Source: Symsagittifera roscoffensis (Eukaryota > Xenacoelomorpha > Acoela > Convolutidae). Taken from it: a DNA stretch of 64,000 bases. Shown one piece after another: positions 34,829 to 48,100 of the stretch. Every line of letters starts with the position of its first letter. Position 1 is the stretch's first letter. The position numbers were made by a program, and so were the translations under genes. The notes beneath the pieces are model-generated. The model was not told the origin of the DNA, ran no database searches, and worked only from the letters and a program-made list of their open reading frames with translations. The stretch spans positions 69,172,727 through 69,236,726 of the forward strand of contig NC_087063.1 in assembly GCF_963678635.1 (NCBI RefSeq). Reading direction: 5' to 3'.

Positions 34829-35989
34829 TTTGTCTCCTGTTTATGTCTCTTTAGTAGGAAATTGAAGCTTTTAAATTGCAGAACTTGAAGCTTAGGAGCC
34901 GAATATTTTCGTAACCTAAGTTGATAGATTGAAAAACTGTTAAAATATAAACCAATAAATAAAACATGCAGTTTTCAGATAAAATCAGCTGTTTAGTTCA
35001 TCTGAAAATTAAAACGCAAGTGTGGTTAAGAACAATAAAAATTTACATGTTTCTATTCAGCTCAATAATTTTTTAAGAGACCAAGTTTTTAGAGAAGGCA
35101 CGTGAGACATGAAGCCAAAACAAAAGTATTACTAAATTAATTTTAATCTGCAAAATACTTGTGACGACTTATTGAGTTCGTCAGCGCCATCTTATTGAGC
35201 CAAGTGGTTACTGGTGCCAAATATAAGTATCCTAAACAAATTAACGCACTAGTGGAGAAGCTGAGTCACAAGCATCAACCTTACAATCGCCTACTGAAGC
35301 TAAGCTACATTTTTGAAAACAAATAGTGAGTAATAATTTTATTCTGCAATTTTGAGCGTGAAGCTACAATCGTCGTCTACACTTGAAGCTAGTAGTATTA
35401 CACTTCATGGAGATTACAATTTTAAATGACTTCAAAAACTATTATAGAACACATTCGAGCTACAGTTAAGCTAACCTAGCACGATTTAAAACTCTGGCAA
35501 CCAGTTTAAGCATAGCTAATTTTCGTGATTAAAAAAATCCTGTTTGCAAAACTGAAATTCAGAAAAGCGTATTTTTGTTTTTCGTCGCAAAAATTGCCGT
35601 CGAAAATTGCAATTGCCAAAAATTCAAAAAACTTTTGTTAAATTTATGTTAACATATCTGAACTACGGATATTGAGCATTTCATCATTTCATTCCAATAA
35701 CGTCCAAAAATTTCAGGTCTATATGTAAAAAAAATCTATTTCTCAAAATTTAGGTTTTACATAATTTTAAGACTCAATTTCCATTTCATAAAAAGTTTAA
35801 GCTGTGAACAATTAGATTTCGATTATCGATCAGGTACAGTTATAGAGTACAAATTCGGTGATGATTCTCTGATCCAACAAGATTCATGATGCATTGTCTT
35901 CTTCTTTAAAGTGAGTTCGCTATACTGCTTATACATGCACAGACAGCTGTTTAGAATCCATTTTCTCCACGCTTTCTCAGCAAACGATT
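34829..35989. other. no gene seen between TRIM-like and FCHO-like genes
   Basis: AT-rich intergenic DNA between two minus-strand genes. It should hold the promoter of the TRIM-like gene and the 3' UTR of the FCHO-like gene. A minus-strand AATAAA (35338-35343) is a possible but distant signal for the latter. Confidence 0.4.
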
Positions 35990-38900
35990 TCAACAGTGGC
36001 ACAAATATTTTCCTGAAAACACACAATTAAATAATGTTCTCTAAAACTATGTGATTTATTGCTCTAACTTTAGTTCTGGGCACTTCAGCAGTATTTCAAA
36101 TTCGCATAAGTTTTATGTGAAGAGGAAAAATATCTAAATGTTTCTATTTCCTACCCAAGAAAACAACAGAAAATTTTAAAAAGAATGAATAATATAGTCT
36201 TCCAAAACAAAACTAATTTTTTTTGTTCATTTTTGAAAACAAAAAAATATATATAACCCGTATTTCAAAAAAAAATCTTGCATAATGAAAATTATAGGCT
36301 AACCTGCTTGTATTTTCTGTTTATACAGCGAAACCCTGTATCCCGAAGAGATAAGATCGAACTCCAGACCAGACAGCAGTTGACCTTCACACGAGAACTG
36401 GGCTGCAACTGCCGGCTGGGGCGAAACATTTTGATCAGTGCCGAAAGGAGAGTTTTGGTTGTTCAAATTTGTCAACGGAGATGAAAGCCATTGCACAGAT
36501 AGTTCTGATCTGTCACTGTTGACCGAAATCGCTCCAATCTTCCAGACTATTTTTCCGTTTTCATTACTGAATAAAAACTAGCTGTACTAAACTTGCTGAT
36601 CGCTGGAGAATATTTCAAATTAAAAAAATGCACGTTAAATTGAAACGGAAATTTAAAAAAGCAGTGTATCGCTAGATTTTTGAGCGAACTTAATCACATC
36701 TTTTTTGCAACATTGAATTTTTTGCACCAAAAAATGTGGTATTTTTTTATAACAATTTTTTTTGCAAGGAAATTTAACGTGCCATTTCAACCGAGTGTTC
36801 TTTGAGAAACATTTTATGGCAAGATCCAGATTTCAACTTACAGCAGAGGCGATGGTTCGACTTTGCTCACATGAACTGACAAGGACTCATCAACGTCATT
36901 TTGAAGCTTGGCAAGTACGTTCACATTCAGCAGTGGTTTAGCAGCCACTACTGACGAATTATTACACACACAATCATGGTTGTACTCGAACGTGACTCGG
37001 AGACAGTGTTGGGAGAGTGAAGAAAGATAGTCTTCGTCTTCGCTGCTGCTCGAGGTCAACATGGCTGCGGGCATATCTGAATTCTGTTGCTTGTGAGTTG
37101 AGTTCAAGTATTCTGCTTTGAGAAGGAGTGGGAGGTAGTTTTGATGGTAAGCCAGGGCGTCGATCTAAAATAGACTTACGTTTAATGGCGCTAGCTAACG
37201 AGCGAGAGTTGTTCCGTCATTACACAGTCTTTTGAAAACGCAAAGCCGTAATTAATTGGAAATAGAAATTAAAATTTACACAGAAGCAAAGCTGCACTTC
37301 GCAAACACAAGTAAAAATGTCAAAAAGGAGCTTCAAATGAATGAAAACAAACATAAGAAATAAGCTCGCCAAATAAAAGTGCCGCCCACGGAAATCAAAC
37401 CTCAAACATCAAAGTTGATATCTGAGGTCCTCATAAATGTGCTATATAATCTCCCTATCTCCCAAACAACAGCCTTCAAGCGGATAAAACACGTGCTATT
37501 AAATGGTCAGATAGACTTAGAGTAGTAGATAGATACCGAAATTGAGCACTGTTGTTATGCTTTAACTATTGCGAGCTTAGTTGCAAAAAAATAAACTCGT
37601 TAAATAACAAGCACTTGCGAGTGTAAAAATTGTTTCGAATTAATGCTGTTGATTTTGAAAATGGGTGACAATGTAGCACCTGGTATTTGAGGACTTCGAT
37701 GTTGAAGAAACTCGACGTGGGCTTCTGTGAGTGTTGTTTCATAAGCTCTACTTTCAGTTCGTCCATTTTGAAAGTATACTCCACGTGAGATTGGTACACT
37801 CCCTCGCATGAACTGAAATAATCTTGGGAATAAACATCGAACTAAATTTTCACAATTTTTTAAAGTCATTTTTCGTCACAAACTGTTGTCCAATTTGCCT
37901 ATTTTACTATAATGTCCAATATGCCTAAGTTCTAGGCTCTCGTTCAGATCCTTTGACACAACACACAAAAAACGACATTAAATTGAAAGCATTTTTTTTA
38001 TTAGTCGTTTCAGAATATGGTCGGAATATCCTCCTCTACTTCCACAGCAAACGGATATCCTTGTTGTTGTTTTTAGGAATAAATTCTGATCGCTCAAAAC
38101 CCCCTAAGTGGTAAACTACATTTCTGATCTAAAATCTTCTGAGGGTGCATAGACATTTGTGTCCTTGACAAAACAGTCCGAAATTATAAAATTGTACCAG
38201 ACATTTATGTCCCAGACAAAATTGTCCGAAACCGTTTTGCGAAATTTCTTCGACTTGACTTTGTGATCTTCAATGCTTTGTTCTTTTGATGTTGTTTGAT
38301 CGTTCTTTAAATAGATTCTATGCGTACCAATTAGCCATAGATTAGTCAAAGTGAGACAAAACTTTCAAGAACAAATTGAAATTTAAAAGCGCATTTGGCC
38401 GAGCGATGAAGCCATAAACTTCAAGGTCAAAAGGTCTGAAGTTCAAATCTCGGGTCCGCCAAAATTTTTTTCGTAATTTAGTCAATATTTGAAATTAAAA
38501 AACCCAAAATTGGGTAAACTAGGGCAAAGTTGAAATGGGAATTGAGCCAAAGGGGAAAAGGATGGGAAAAGCTTGATTACATTATTAATTTTGCCGTTTT
38601 CAAAAGAGAAAGTATTCTACTATATACACAATTTGGCGATGAGATTTTTCATCCAATCGGGACTTTTCTGGCAAAAGAACACACAGCTCCTGATATGAAA
38701 GCCTTATAAGTTCATATGCTTTCAAGTGAAAAACCGTTCGTTGAAATGATCTTCAGTCAGATAAATGACTGAACTGTTCTTAAACCGGTTTGTCTTGATT
38801 ATTTAAAAAAATACGAATCAAGACTGAAAGGGCTTTAATTAGATAACTTAAAAGGGCCCTTTGTAAGCGTTCTTTGATGAGGTCGAAAGTGGCTGAAAAA

Positions 38901-39125
38901 ATTAACCCTCCGCCATAATTGATTCTCACTCTTTATAGAGTTGTAGCAAGAAAAAGTTTTTCTTACGATTGAACTATATCACTGTTGACGACTGCACGCG
39001 TGAGTTGGCCCGAGTTCAGCACTGAGAAACGGAGTTCATCCAAGTATTTGGTAGACTGAGTTAGCAGTTGGACAAAGCCTGCTGGGAAAGACACGGCCAT
39101 AGTTCCATTCACTTTTACTTGCCAA
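35990..39125 (-). CDS. mu-homology domain exons of the FCHO-like gene
   Basis: 39125-38967 has VNGTMAVSFPAGFVQLL. 37812-37680 has SFFNIEVLKYQ. 37164-36842 has LRVTFEYN plus an acidic insert (SSSSEDEDY) not usual in vertebrate members. 36566-36304 has AAQFSCEGQLLSGLEFDL and SGYRVSLYKQK. 36012-35990 supplies only GKYLCHC and TGA. Known role: binding endocytic adaptors such as Eps15 through this domain. The very short last exon is supported by its acceptor (GTTTTCAG), phase 1 and the conserved muniscin end. Confidence 0.9.
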
Positions 39126-42100
39126 CTAAAATGATTAAGATAAATTCAATTAATTTGAAAAGCATTTCCACAGATGCGAAGCTGCGCTTCGCAAACACGC
39201 AAGGAAAATGCAAAAAATAGCTCTAAACAGGCAAAACAAACTGAAATAAGTATAAGATTAAAAATACACTTTGAAAAAAAATTTCAGAAGTATCACGTTC
39301 TTACATCTGCTCTACGAGCGCTTGTAATTTAAATAACACTAGCCACAAAGAAAGCGGCAACAGTTCCTATCAAAATGCCAATGTTATGCAGCAAAAATTC
39401 GACCAAAAAAAAACTATTTAGATGTTCCGGATTGGAAGATCCGAACTGTTGATTAGGAGTATTCAAAATTTCAAAAAATGGACTTTACGCTAAACCCTAG
39501 TGGTTCTGTTTCTCTGCTTAAGTAACGGATTAACCTCTTAGTTAAAGGAGAAAACTAATACTCTCTCTTTCAATCGAAGTCTTTATCTCAGATTTGGCTG
39601 GGTAGTTTTCGAAAAAAAGTGAAGACTCCAAAAATCGATCAAAAATTTGACTTTTCATTTCGCAATAGATTTTCTCATCTTAAGCATGGGACTAACCTCT
39701 GCTTTCCGCAGCCTGATTTTTTCGATTGAACACTTAATATCAGATTTAGTTGTAGTTTTCGAGAATAATGACGAAATTTCTAAATAACGGTAAAAATTTA
39801 GAAAAAGTTTTTTATTCCGAAGTCCATGTCTGCTTTTCTACAATAAAAACAGTGTAAAATTAATTACGCAGGGAAAATCAAAGAAACTTATTCGCTTTAT
39901 TGAACTATCAACCTCAAAATCAGCAGGTAAGTTTGAAAAAAAATTTTCAAAAAATGGTCAAAATTTCATAAATTGGACAGTTTCTAAGGCCATATTTTTT
40001 TTCAAATCGCCGGGCAAAGCCATTTGCACAAAAAAATTTACATGGCTGATTTTTTCTTTTGATTAAACCCCTAGTTTGCCAGGGTATTTTTTGAGAAAAG
40101 TCTAAGTTTTAAAAATTAAACAAAATGTCGAAAAAAAGGCTGGTTTGACGCCATATGTTTTTTTTCAAGCGTTTTGGGGAATATCCGCCTGAGAAGGGGA
40201 CATTCAAATCATTTGTTCTTGTTATTCAAACCTTCGTCTCTGATTTGTGCATTTAATAATTGAAAAAAAATCAAAACAAACAGGCCAAAAATCCCTCTAC
40301 TGAAACTTTTGAAGGCCGTAGAACGTGAGGTAAAATGAAGAGAGACTAGCGAAATATGCAGGCACTTAGAAGAGCAGCCACTTTTCCCATTGGTACCAAT
40401 TTTTAAACATAGCCAATCGAAGATTGAAAAAGAGTAATGAACGCAAGTAAACATTAAAAAAACACTGATTTAGCTGAAAAATATCAACTTTCGATTTTCA
40501 AAGAAAAAAAAGCTCTTTGAATTTCTAGAACGATTTATGAACGGCGCTTTTTTTATAACATTAACCCAATTTGAGAAAACTTGATCAACAGGTAAAGTTT
40601 ATATTCCACTGGAAATCTCAAAATTAAATTCCACATTCGTATTTGGAGAGTGCTATTTACGTCACTTTCAGCATATTAATTTCAAATGAACTCAAAAAGT
40701 GCATTATACCGAAGCGCATTAATATTCCAAGACTTTTTTCTAAAAAAAAACAAACAAAATCAGCATGACCTATATGAGTCTTCACTACGTTCAGTACTCT
40801 TAAAAATCGGCAGAGTAGTTTTGAGAAAAATTGAAATTTCTGCAAAAAGTGCCAAATTTTCCAAAGCGGCGCAAAAAAAAACGAAAAACAACAAATCCCA
40901 TATGTATTCTTTTATATGTATTTTTTCAAACAGGACCTAATAATAGCCAAAACTAAAGCAGCAACGCATGCCATTAAAATGTTTATGCTATAATAAGCTT
41001 AAATATGATTAAACTGAAATATATCAAAAATGCCACCAAATGAGCACTTTTAATTGCGACTTCGGTTAGAAAACAAAATCTTCGTAATAAAACATAACGC
41101 TTAGCTGATGTTAAAAAAATCTTCGCAATAAGTACGCTTCGCTTGTGTAATTATGCCTTAGTTGAAGGTGAAAACAGTTCAGCAGAAGCAGCATTGAACT
41201 TCAAAAAATAAGTAGACTTTCAGTTCCACTAAACTTCCGTAAAATCATTAATATCGCACCTTTCCAAAACACATCAAACAAAGCCAACATACAGTTGTAA
41301 GGCATTAAGAGAACTATTGTTAAGACACTCTGAAAAAAAACTTAATTGCATCTAAAAATCAATCAAAAATACTTACGATGAAGGAGGTAGTTTCGAATAG
41401 ACCACTGCATGCACAGTCTCACTAAACGCCACAGCTATCGGCACACTCTCCGAGGTACCCACTGTCAGAGGACTGGGACCTCTTGATGAGTTCGCCGGCA
41501 CGTTCGAGAACATCATTGAGCTATTCGAATCTACACTTGAGGATCTCTCGCGCGGTTGGAACGCGTCGAAATCATTCGAAGTTGCCACACTTCCACTTCC
41601 AACAGTTTCTGTTACTTGTTTACTGGTCGACGTCTCATAGCTCACAGAATTCGAGTTGTTATAACTGTTTGGTGCATATACATGTTCAGACTGTGCAAAC
41701 TTTTCATTATTTTGTGTCGTATTATTATTATAGCTATTTGATGCATAAGCGTAAGAAGATGGAGTATTAGATTCTACTGGAGCAGGTTTAGTTTCTATGG
41801 CTGTCAGGGCATTGGCAATGGAAGGGGGTAATTTGGGAGGTGGAATCGAAGGTGGAGGAATGTATCCTGCATCGTCTTCATCGCTCGAGTTTGGTTCGTA
41901 ACTGTCTCGCGCTAAAAAAAAGAGTCATAATTGCAACTCCATTCTCGCAATTTCAGGTTTAGTCGAAAATGATACTATTCAGCATAATCATTATAAACTA
42001 TTGGTAGCTGATTTTTATCAATTTAGATCATAGCAAATTGTCAAAATAAAAAAAAACTTCATCAACATGAACAAACCTTGTGCAGAATAGTACGAGTGAG

Positions 42101-45100
42101 CATCCACGTTCTGATTATAAACAGCCGCATTTTGAACATCACTGCTGTAATAACTCTCATTACTAACAGCTCCACTAGTATAGCCCTCATATGCCATCGG
42201 ACTCGCGTCATTCTCTGAGTAAACGTAATCTGGACTACCGTAGGAGCTCTCTGTATACGGTTGCTGGTAAGAAGACTGCGCTCCACCATACGAGTATTGG
42301 TCGTAATTCGTGGCCCCCATTTGGCCATAGTTGTTGTCCATAGTAATGGACCCAATACCAAATGAGCCCATAGCTCCCCCTGGTATATCTGGCATTCTGA
42401 AGGAAGACGGAGAGTCGAAGTCATTAACGAGCTTCGGTTCTTGCTTGGACGCTCCACCATAACTTAAAGAAAAATGAAACATGCACTTGTTTACTGACAT
42501 AGTCCATGTTGCGTAAAACTTTGCAGATCAAATTATTCAAGAAAATTTGAGGGGATTCTAAAAGATGTTCGATGCATTCCGTAGCACACTTGTTATTCAT
42601 ACAACTTATTTGACTTCAAGATTTATTTTACAAACTTAATCCAGAAAAAAACAATGGACATAAAACTACAAAAAAACGACTGAATATTTTTGAAACGAGT
42701 AGCCGGTTGCTGTGCAATTAGCACAGAATGTTCTGAACAATCTTATTGAAAAGAAAACTTATAATTAAAAAAAAACGTATTTACTCTTTTTTCAAATTTA
42801 GGTTTAAAAGTCCATACCGAGTTTTTTGAAACAGATTAAAAGTCCCTGCCATCTTTTTTTATGGACAGGGGAAAAATGGTTCGGAACTTTTTAATGTCGA
42901 TGATATCACTATTGAAAAAGCTTTAAAATAATAAATCACTCAGCTCATTCTGATGATTATTTGCTGTAATAGAATTTGCAGGGTAAAATAATGGAAAAAC
43001 AGCCAAAGAAAAAGCTCGTGTTCTTGTTAGCACCAGAAGGCACAAGTCTATAGGGTTTAAAAATACTAGACGAAGCAATCCGGCCGACAAAGGAAGCTCC
43101 TTAACCTAGTCCGAGCAGAGCATGCTTTTCGTGCTGCCCTGATGGGGGAGGGTGGGTGATTGCCATTTACGGCGCTTTGCACAGCACATATGGTCCACCA
43201 CTAGAATTCGGTACTTCTGTTTCAACACAGAGACAAAATTCTTGGACACTTTCAGTGGTCGAAAAAAAATGTACACAGAGGCGAAGCTAAGCTTCGCAGC
43301 ACTTGCGATACAAAACAAGAAACAATTTTAAGAAAAATTCGAAAAAAAAAATTCGAAAAATTCGAAAATTGAAAAATTAGATCAATCAATACGAAAAAGC
43401 TAGATTTGAAAATAAAACATACCAAGAAAATTGAATGAGAAATAAGCATCGGAAGACGAACATACCTTCTCAGAAACCATTAAAGCCGAAAAAAATCAAC
43501 AAAACTTAAGTCTGAAAAGTTAATGAGTCCCCCTCGACCTCAAAAAAGAAACACTCGAGAAACTTTTTTGCTCGTCAAATAAAACAAAATTAGGCCACTG
43601 AGACAATATAAAATAGGTCGAAACCTATTGAGCCCAAACAAAGGAAAATAAAAAAAGGCAAAATTTTTTTAAAAAAAAAATAAGACTAAGAAGTTATTAG
43701 ATCTGCCTCACCCTCAAAACATAGACACAAACTTTTTTCGCTCGTCGCAATATGAAACCGATAAGCCGATATAATATAAGCCGAAACTTATCAAGCCGAA
43801 AAAAGGAGAAAAATGCAAAGCCGAAAAAAATTGTTGCCATGAAAGACTTAAAATATAACTTCGTTCAAGATTATTGGCATTTTGTGCGATGCAGAGGTGA
43901 GTATAAAAAACATGTTTCTGCTGAAACGAAACGATGTTAGGTCACTAAGCCGATAAAAAATAGGCCGAAATCATTAGGGCAGAATAAAATTTTTCAGCAA
44001 AAAAAAACAGAAAAGATACGTCAAGGTTAGTAAAATTACAAACAGCAGAGATAAATCAGAACACTAAAAGCAGCTATAATATAAATTTTTTTTTGAAAAT
44101 ACTGCAATGTGGAAAAAAAGTCTAGTACACGATTGGAATACCCTTGCTTATCACAAGAGTAATCACCTTAAAGCTCTAAGTTCGAGATTCGTTCATAGTT
44201 GAAACTTTTTAGACTATCCCAAATTGAGATAATTGGATCAATAGGAATTTGTTCTTTGCAATAGAAAACCTTAAGAATATAACGTCATTTCAAAACAGAG
44301 TAATTCACGTTTTTTCCTCGCCATTGGCACGTTCTTAATTGGAGGGCGTAATTTATTTACCTTCTGTATAGCAAAAACACGAATTGAACTTTATCCGTTT
44401 ACTATGTTATTTGACATTAATAATTTTGAAGAAGATCGGATCATTATCGAATTTGTCTTTAAAAATATTAAACGGACTCGAAAATCCTATTTTTGCCATA
44501 CCCAATAAGGCCGTTAAACTGCGCCAATTCAAACTTGTGTTGACTATAAACCAAGTTAACAAATGATTCAATGAATCTGTTTAACAAGTTAGTTGTTGAC
44601 CGGAGTTAGTTATGATTTAATTGGTGTCCGATTAAAAACTGTAGTCGGTAGCCTCTTACTAGCATATATATCAAAGGGCTTGTTTTCTATTAGCCTGGCT
44701 GAGAGCTATTTCGCTTGACACTTCTAGTAACCTTTTGTCTTCTGTATTCATTGTTGACAAACTGGCACTGCTATCATTGTTCACTTCTGTACTCAGACCC
44801 TTTCTCGGCATGCGAGGAGACTTCTCCAGAGTCAGATTTTTAGCCGTTGTGCTCAAATCGTCCATGGATGGCGCCAGGTTTACACTGGGTGGTCTAATTG
44901 AGAACTTGAGAGTAGATCCTGAACTGCTGTTGAACTTGTTCGTTTCCTCATCTGCGGATTCGTCTTCGGAGCTTGAGTAGAAACTGGTGCCTGATTCTCG
45001 GTTGTTCATCTCTTCATTCGGCTTCAAACTATATCCTTCCGAGTCTACACTGGTGTTCCTTAAACACAAAATTTCCTTTAATTCTGCCTCAGACATGCAC

Positions 45101-48100
45101 TTTTTTATCGGTATTGATTTACGTTGAAACCACACAGAAAAAAAACAACCAGAATCGCTTCCTTAATAATTTGAGGAGCCCTTCGCAAACTTAACACTAC
45201 GTTGTAAGATATTTCCAGCGTAGACTTGATTAAATTTAAAATGGCACAGCAAAAAATTAGCCACGAAATAACAGAAAACTCCCCTGAAGTTCTGTTACTT
45301 ATTACATTGCACAAAAACTCAATTATCTTCAAAATTTGTCACCTGTTGTAAGACTGCACAGCTGCAGAGTTGTAGTCGAACTCATTTGCCACACTAGTTG
45401 CACTTTGGCCTCCCATTGATGACGTCATCGGACTCTTCAGACTGGTCGAGTCAGCTGAGGAAGTGTTCGAAGAGTGTCTCTGTTTCTTCTTGCTCCTCCT
45501 TTCCTTTTTCATCCTCTTCAGGAAACCTAAAATTAAACCAAAAATTCATGCAAGATTTGCAACTCTAATGGAACTAAATTAATTTCTTGTAAAAAAATGA
45601 AAAGCTTAGATCCTCGCTGTTGTATTTGAAAACTTTTGCATATTAGTTGACTAAAAGTATTTTCAAAAGCCCTTTTGAGAATGATCTGGTATTTCGATTA
45701 CATACAATGAATTCAAACAAATTATTCAAATGATCATCAATGTTTGCAGTTTGGCCAAAGATCGAAAAAAAACTTCAATAGTTCGTAAGGATATAGCTCA
45801 TGAACAGTTAAAATTCCTTTTTTTTGCCTAATAAAGCTGTAACCGTTTTTTGATTTTTCATTCAAAAACTCTGGTACGAATTATCATCTTCTCTAAATTA
45901 AGGAAGTCATTGCAGCTTTTATAACCATAGATGAGGATATCGTATTGATAAACAGACTTTATATTTGAATCAAAGTGGAGCAGTAACACCCTTCGAGAAA
46001 CATAATGCTAAACTTAAAAGATTCCGCGTTGTCGACGCAACTGCATGTACTGTTTCGATGTGCTTACGGAAAATAAATTTTGATACCAATAATATTCCCA
46101 TGTATTTGCATGATTTTTTTCGGAATTTTCCAGTTACAAAAAAATTCGAACGTTAGAAGTCCTATTGCTTGTTATATTAACTTGCACTGTTTCTTTAAAG
46201 TTTCGACTTAACTTATTTGCCTTTAACCACCAAGAGACTTTATCCAAATCATTATTAAATTCATGATTTGCGCAAGATAACCCATGTTTGTTAGTATCAT
46301 GGGCAAAGACAAAACTACAGCTTTTACACGCTAATGGAAAATCATTAATGTAAATCAGAAACATAGACTAAGTAGAGGAACTCCGCAATGAACTTTTGTC
46401 CACCACGATTGTACACTTTTCAATTGAACAGATTCAATTTGGCCAATACAGTCAGCAAATCAACTGGTGCAATAGTTTAATTAAATTTTAGACGGTGGTT
46501 TAAACGAAACTGGTCTGCTCTGATTGATTTTCAAACATGAACAAGACTGCTCGCATCAGTGCGAAGCCCTGAATGTTCCGACTGCCTTTTAAGGTATATG
46601 GAGCAGTAATAACATTAAAAAATTGAACGTAATAAAACAAAATGGAAATTTTATTTTTCTAAAATTTGAATTTTTTTATGAAAATCATTCTCCCCACACG
46701 CCATATAAAGTACAAAAGGATGGATTTCGCTCCTTGTAACAGATCAATTATGGCAAATAAGCTTCTTTCAACCATTTTGGAACGATTTCTAAGACGGATT
46801 AAATCTCCGCTTACGCGTTAATAGCGCGAAATATATCGCGCGTTAATTGTCCCAAATTGGCCCAAATGGCAATATTTAAACCCTTGTAACTCTACGAAAA
46901 ATGATCACAGGTGAAATATCTTTTCAAATTTCAGCTCAGGACAACAATACCTTTCGAATGATAAAAAAAATTTTCGTCAAAAATGGCTAGTTAAAAAGTC
47001 GAAATTTGTCTGAAGAAAAAAAAACCACCCCGAACACAAATATTCCGTTACTTTCGTATCGAAAGTCGGAACAGCAAGAAAATTGGTATACGAGTATCCT
47101 TTAATTGTTCTAATATATCTATATAAACCTCTGACTTTAAATCATGATTTTTAACACAAAGATGTCTTCAACTTCAATTCTCCTATTTGTTAACATTTCT
47201 GCCTTCTTTTAACATCATTCAAATTATTTCATAAAAATATTTCAACCGATTTTTAAACTGTATGTTAATATGCAGTTAAAATTTGTTTTCCCAATAATGA
47301 TGCACTTGAATCAAGGCTTAATCAATTAATAGAAACCTCACGTGTTAAAATTAAGCCAAAAATTAAAGAGTTAGATGGCAGAGATAATTCAAACCCACAA
47401 CTGAACACATCAAAGCAAACAATCATTTTAGAGAAGCCTGTTACCATAGGACAGATGAGTGCTCTTCTTACCTCGCTCCAATGGCAGCTAGCTAGTTCAA
47501 AACTAACAAGTGAAGCATGCGCTAAAACGAATCACAACTATCTAGAAACTGTGCAGTCAAACATTCAATTTCAATTGAATCAAATAGAAGAAACATAGAC
47601 CACAGACAGTTGAAAAAAATCCGCCCAATTTGAGAAAGCTGGATCAATAGGTGAAACTTTATTTCGCTGGCTGGAAATTCGATAAGTAAAATCCACTTTC
47701 TAAATTAGAAGTCGGTCACTTCGTTACTACACTTTCGCTGGTCGATAGTGCAGTTTGCCTTCCTTTTAACAAAGGAAATAAACTGAACTTGATAAGAAAT
47801 CAAAAGTCAAACCGCGAGCGGAAAAAGTTAATTAATATTGGAAAATAAAAATCAGCGGTGAATATTGGAAAATATTTTTAAATGAGTAATAAAAATTTTC
47901 CCGGAAACCACCGTACGCTGCGCTGCAGTTCTCCCCAGTCTTTCGAATGTTTTCTTATCGGCTGATCCAATTTTTGAGCTGGAACTTTTGACTATTTCCT
48001 GCTTCCGGGGTTTTTTATTTCAAAAAGCGCAATCAAAAATGAAAAGCTTGTAAAGATACGATTCTGAACTCAACAAAGATATCGCATCAGTTCGATATGC

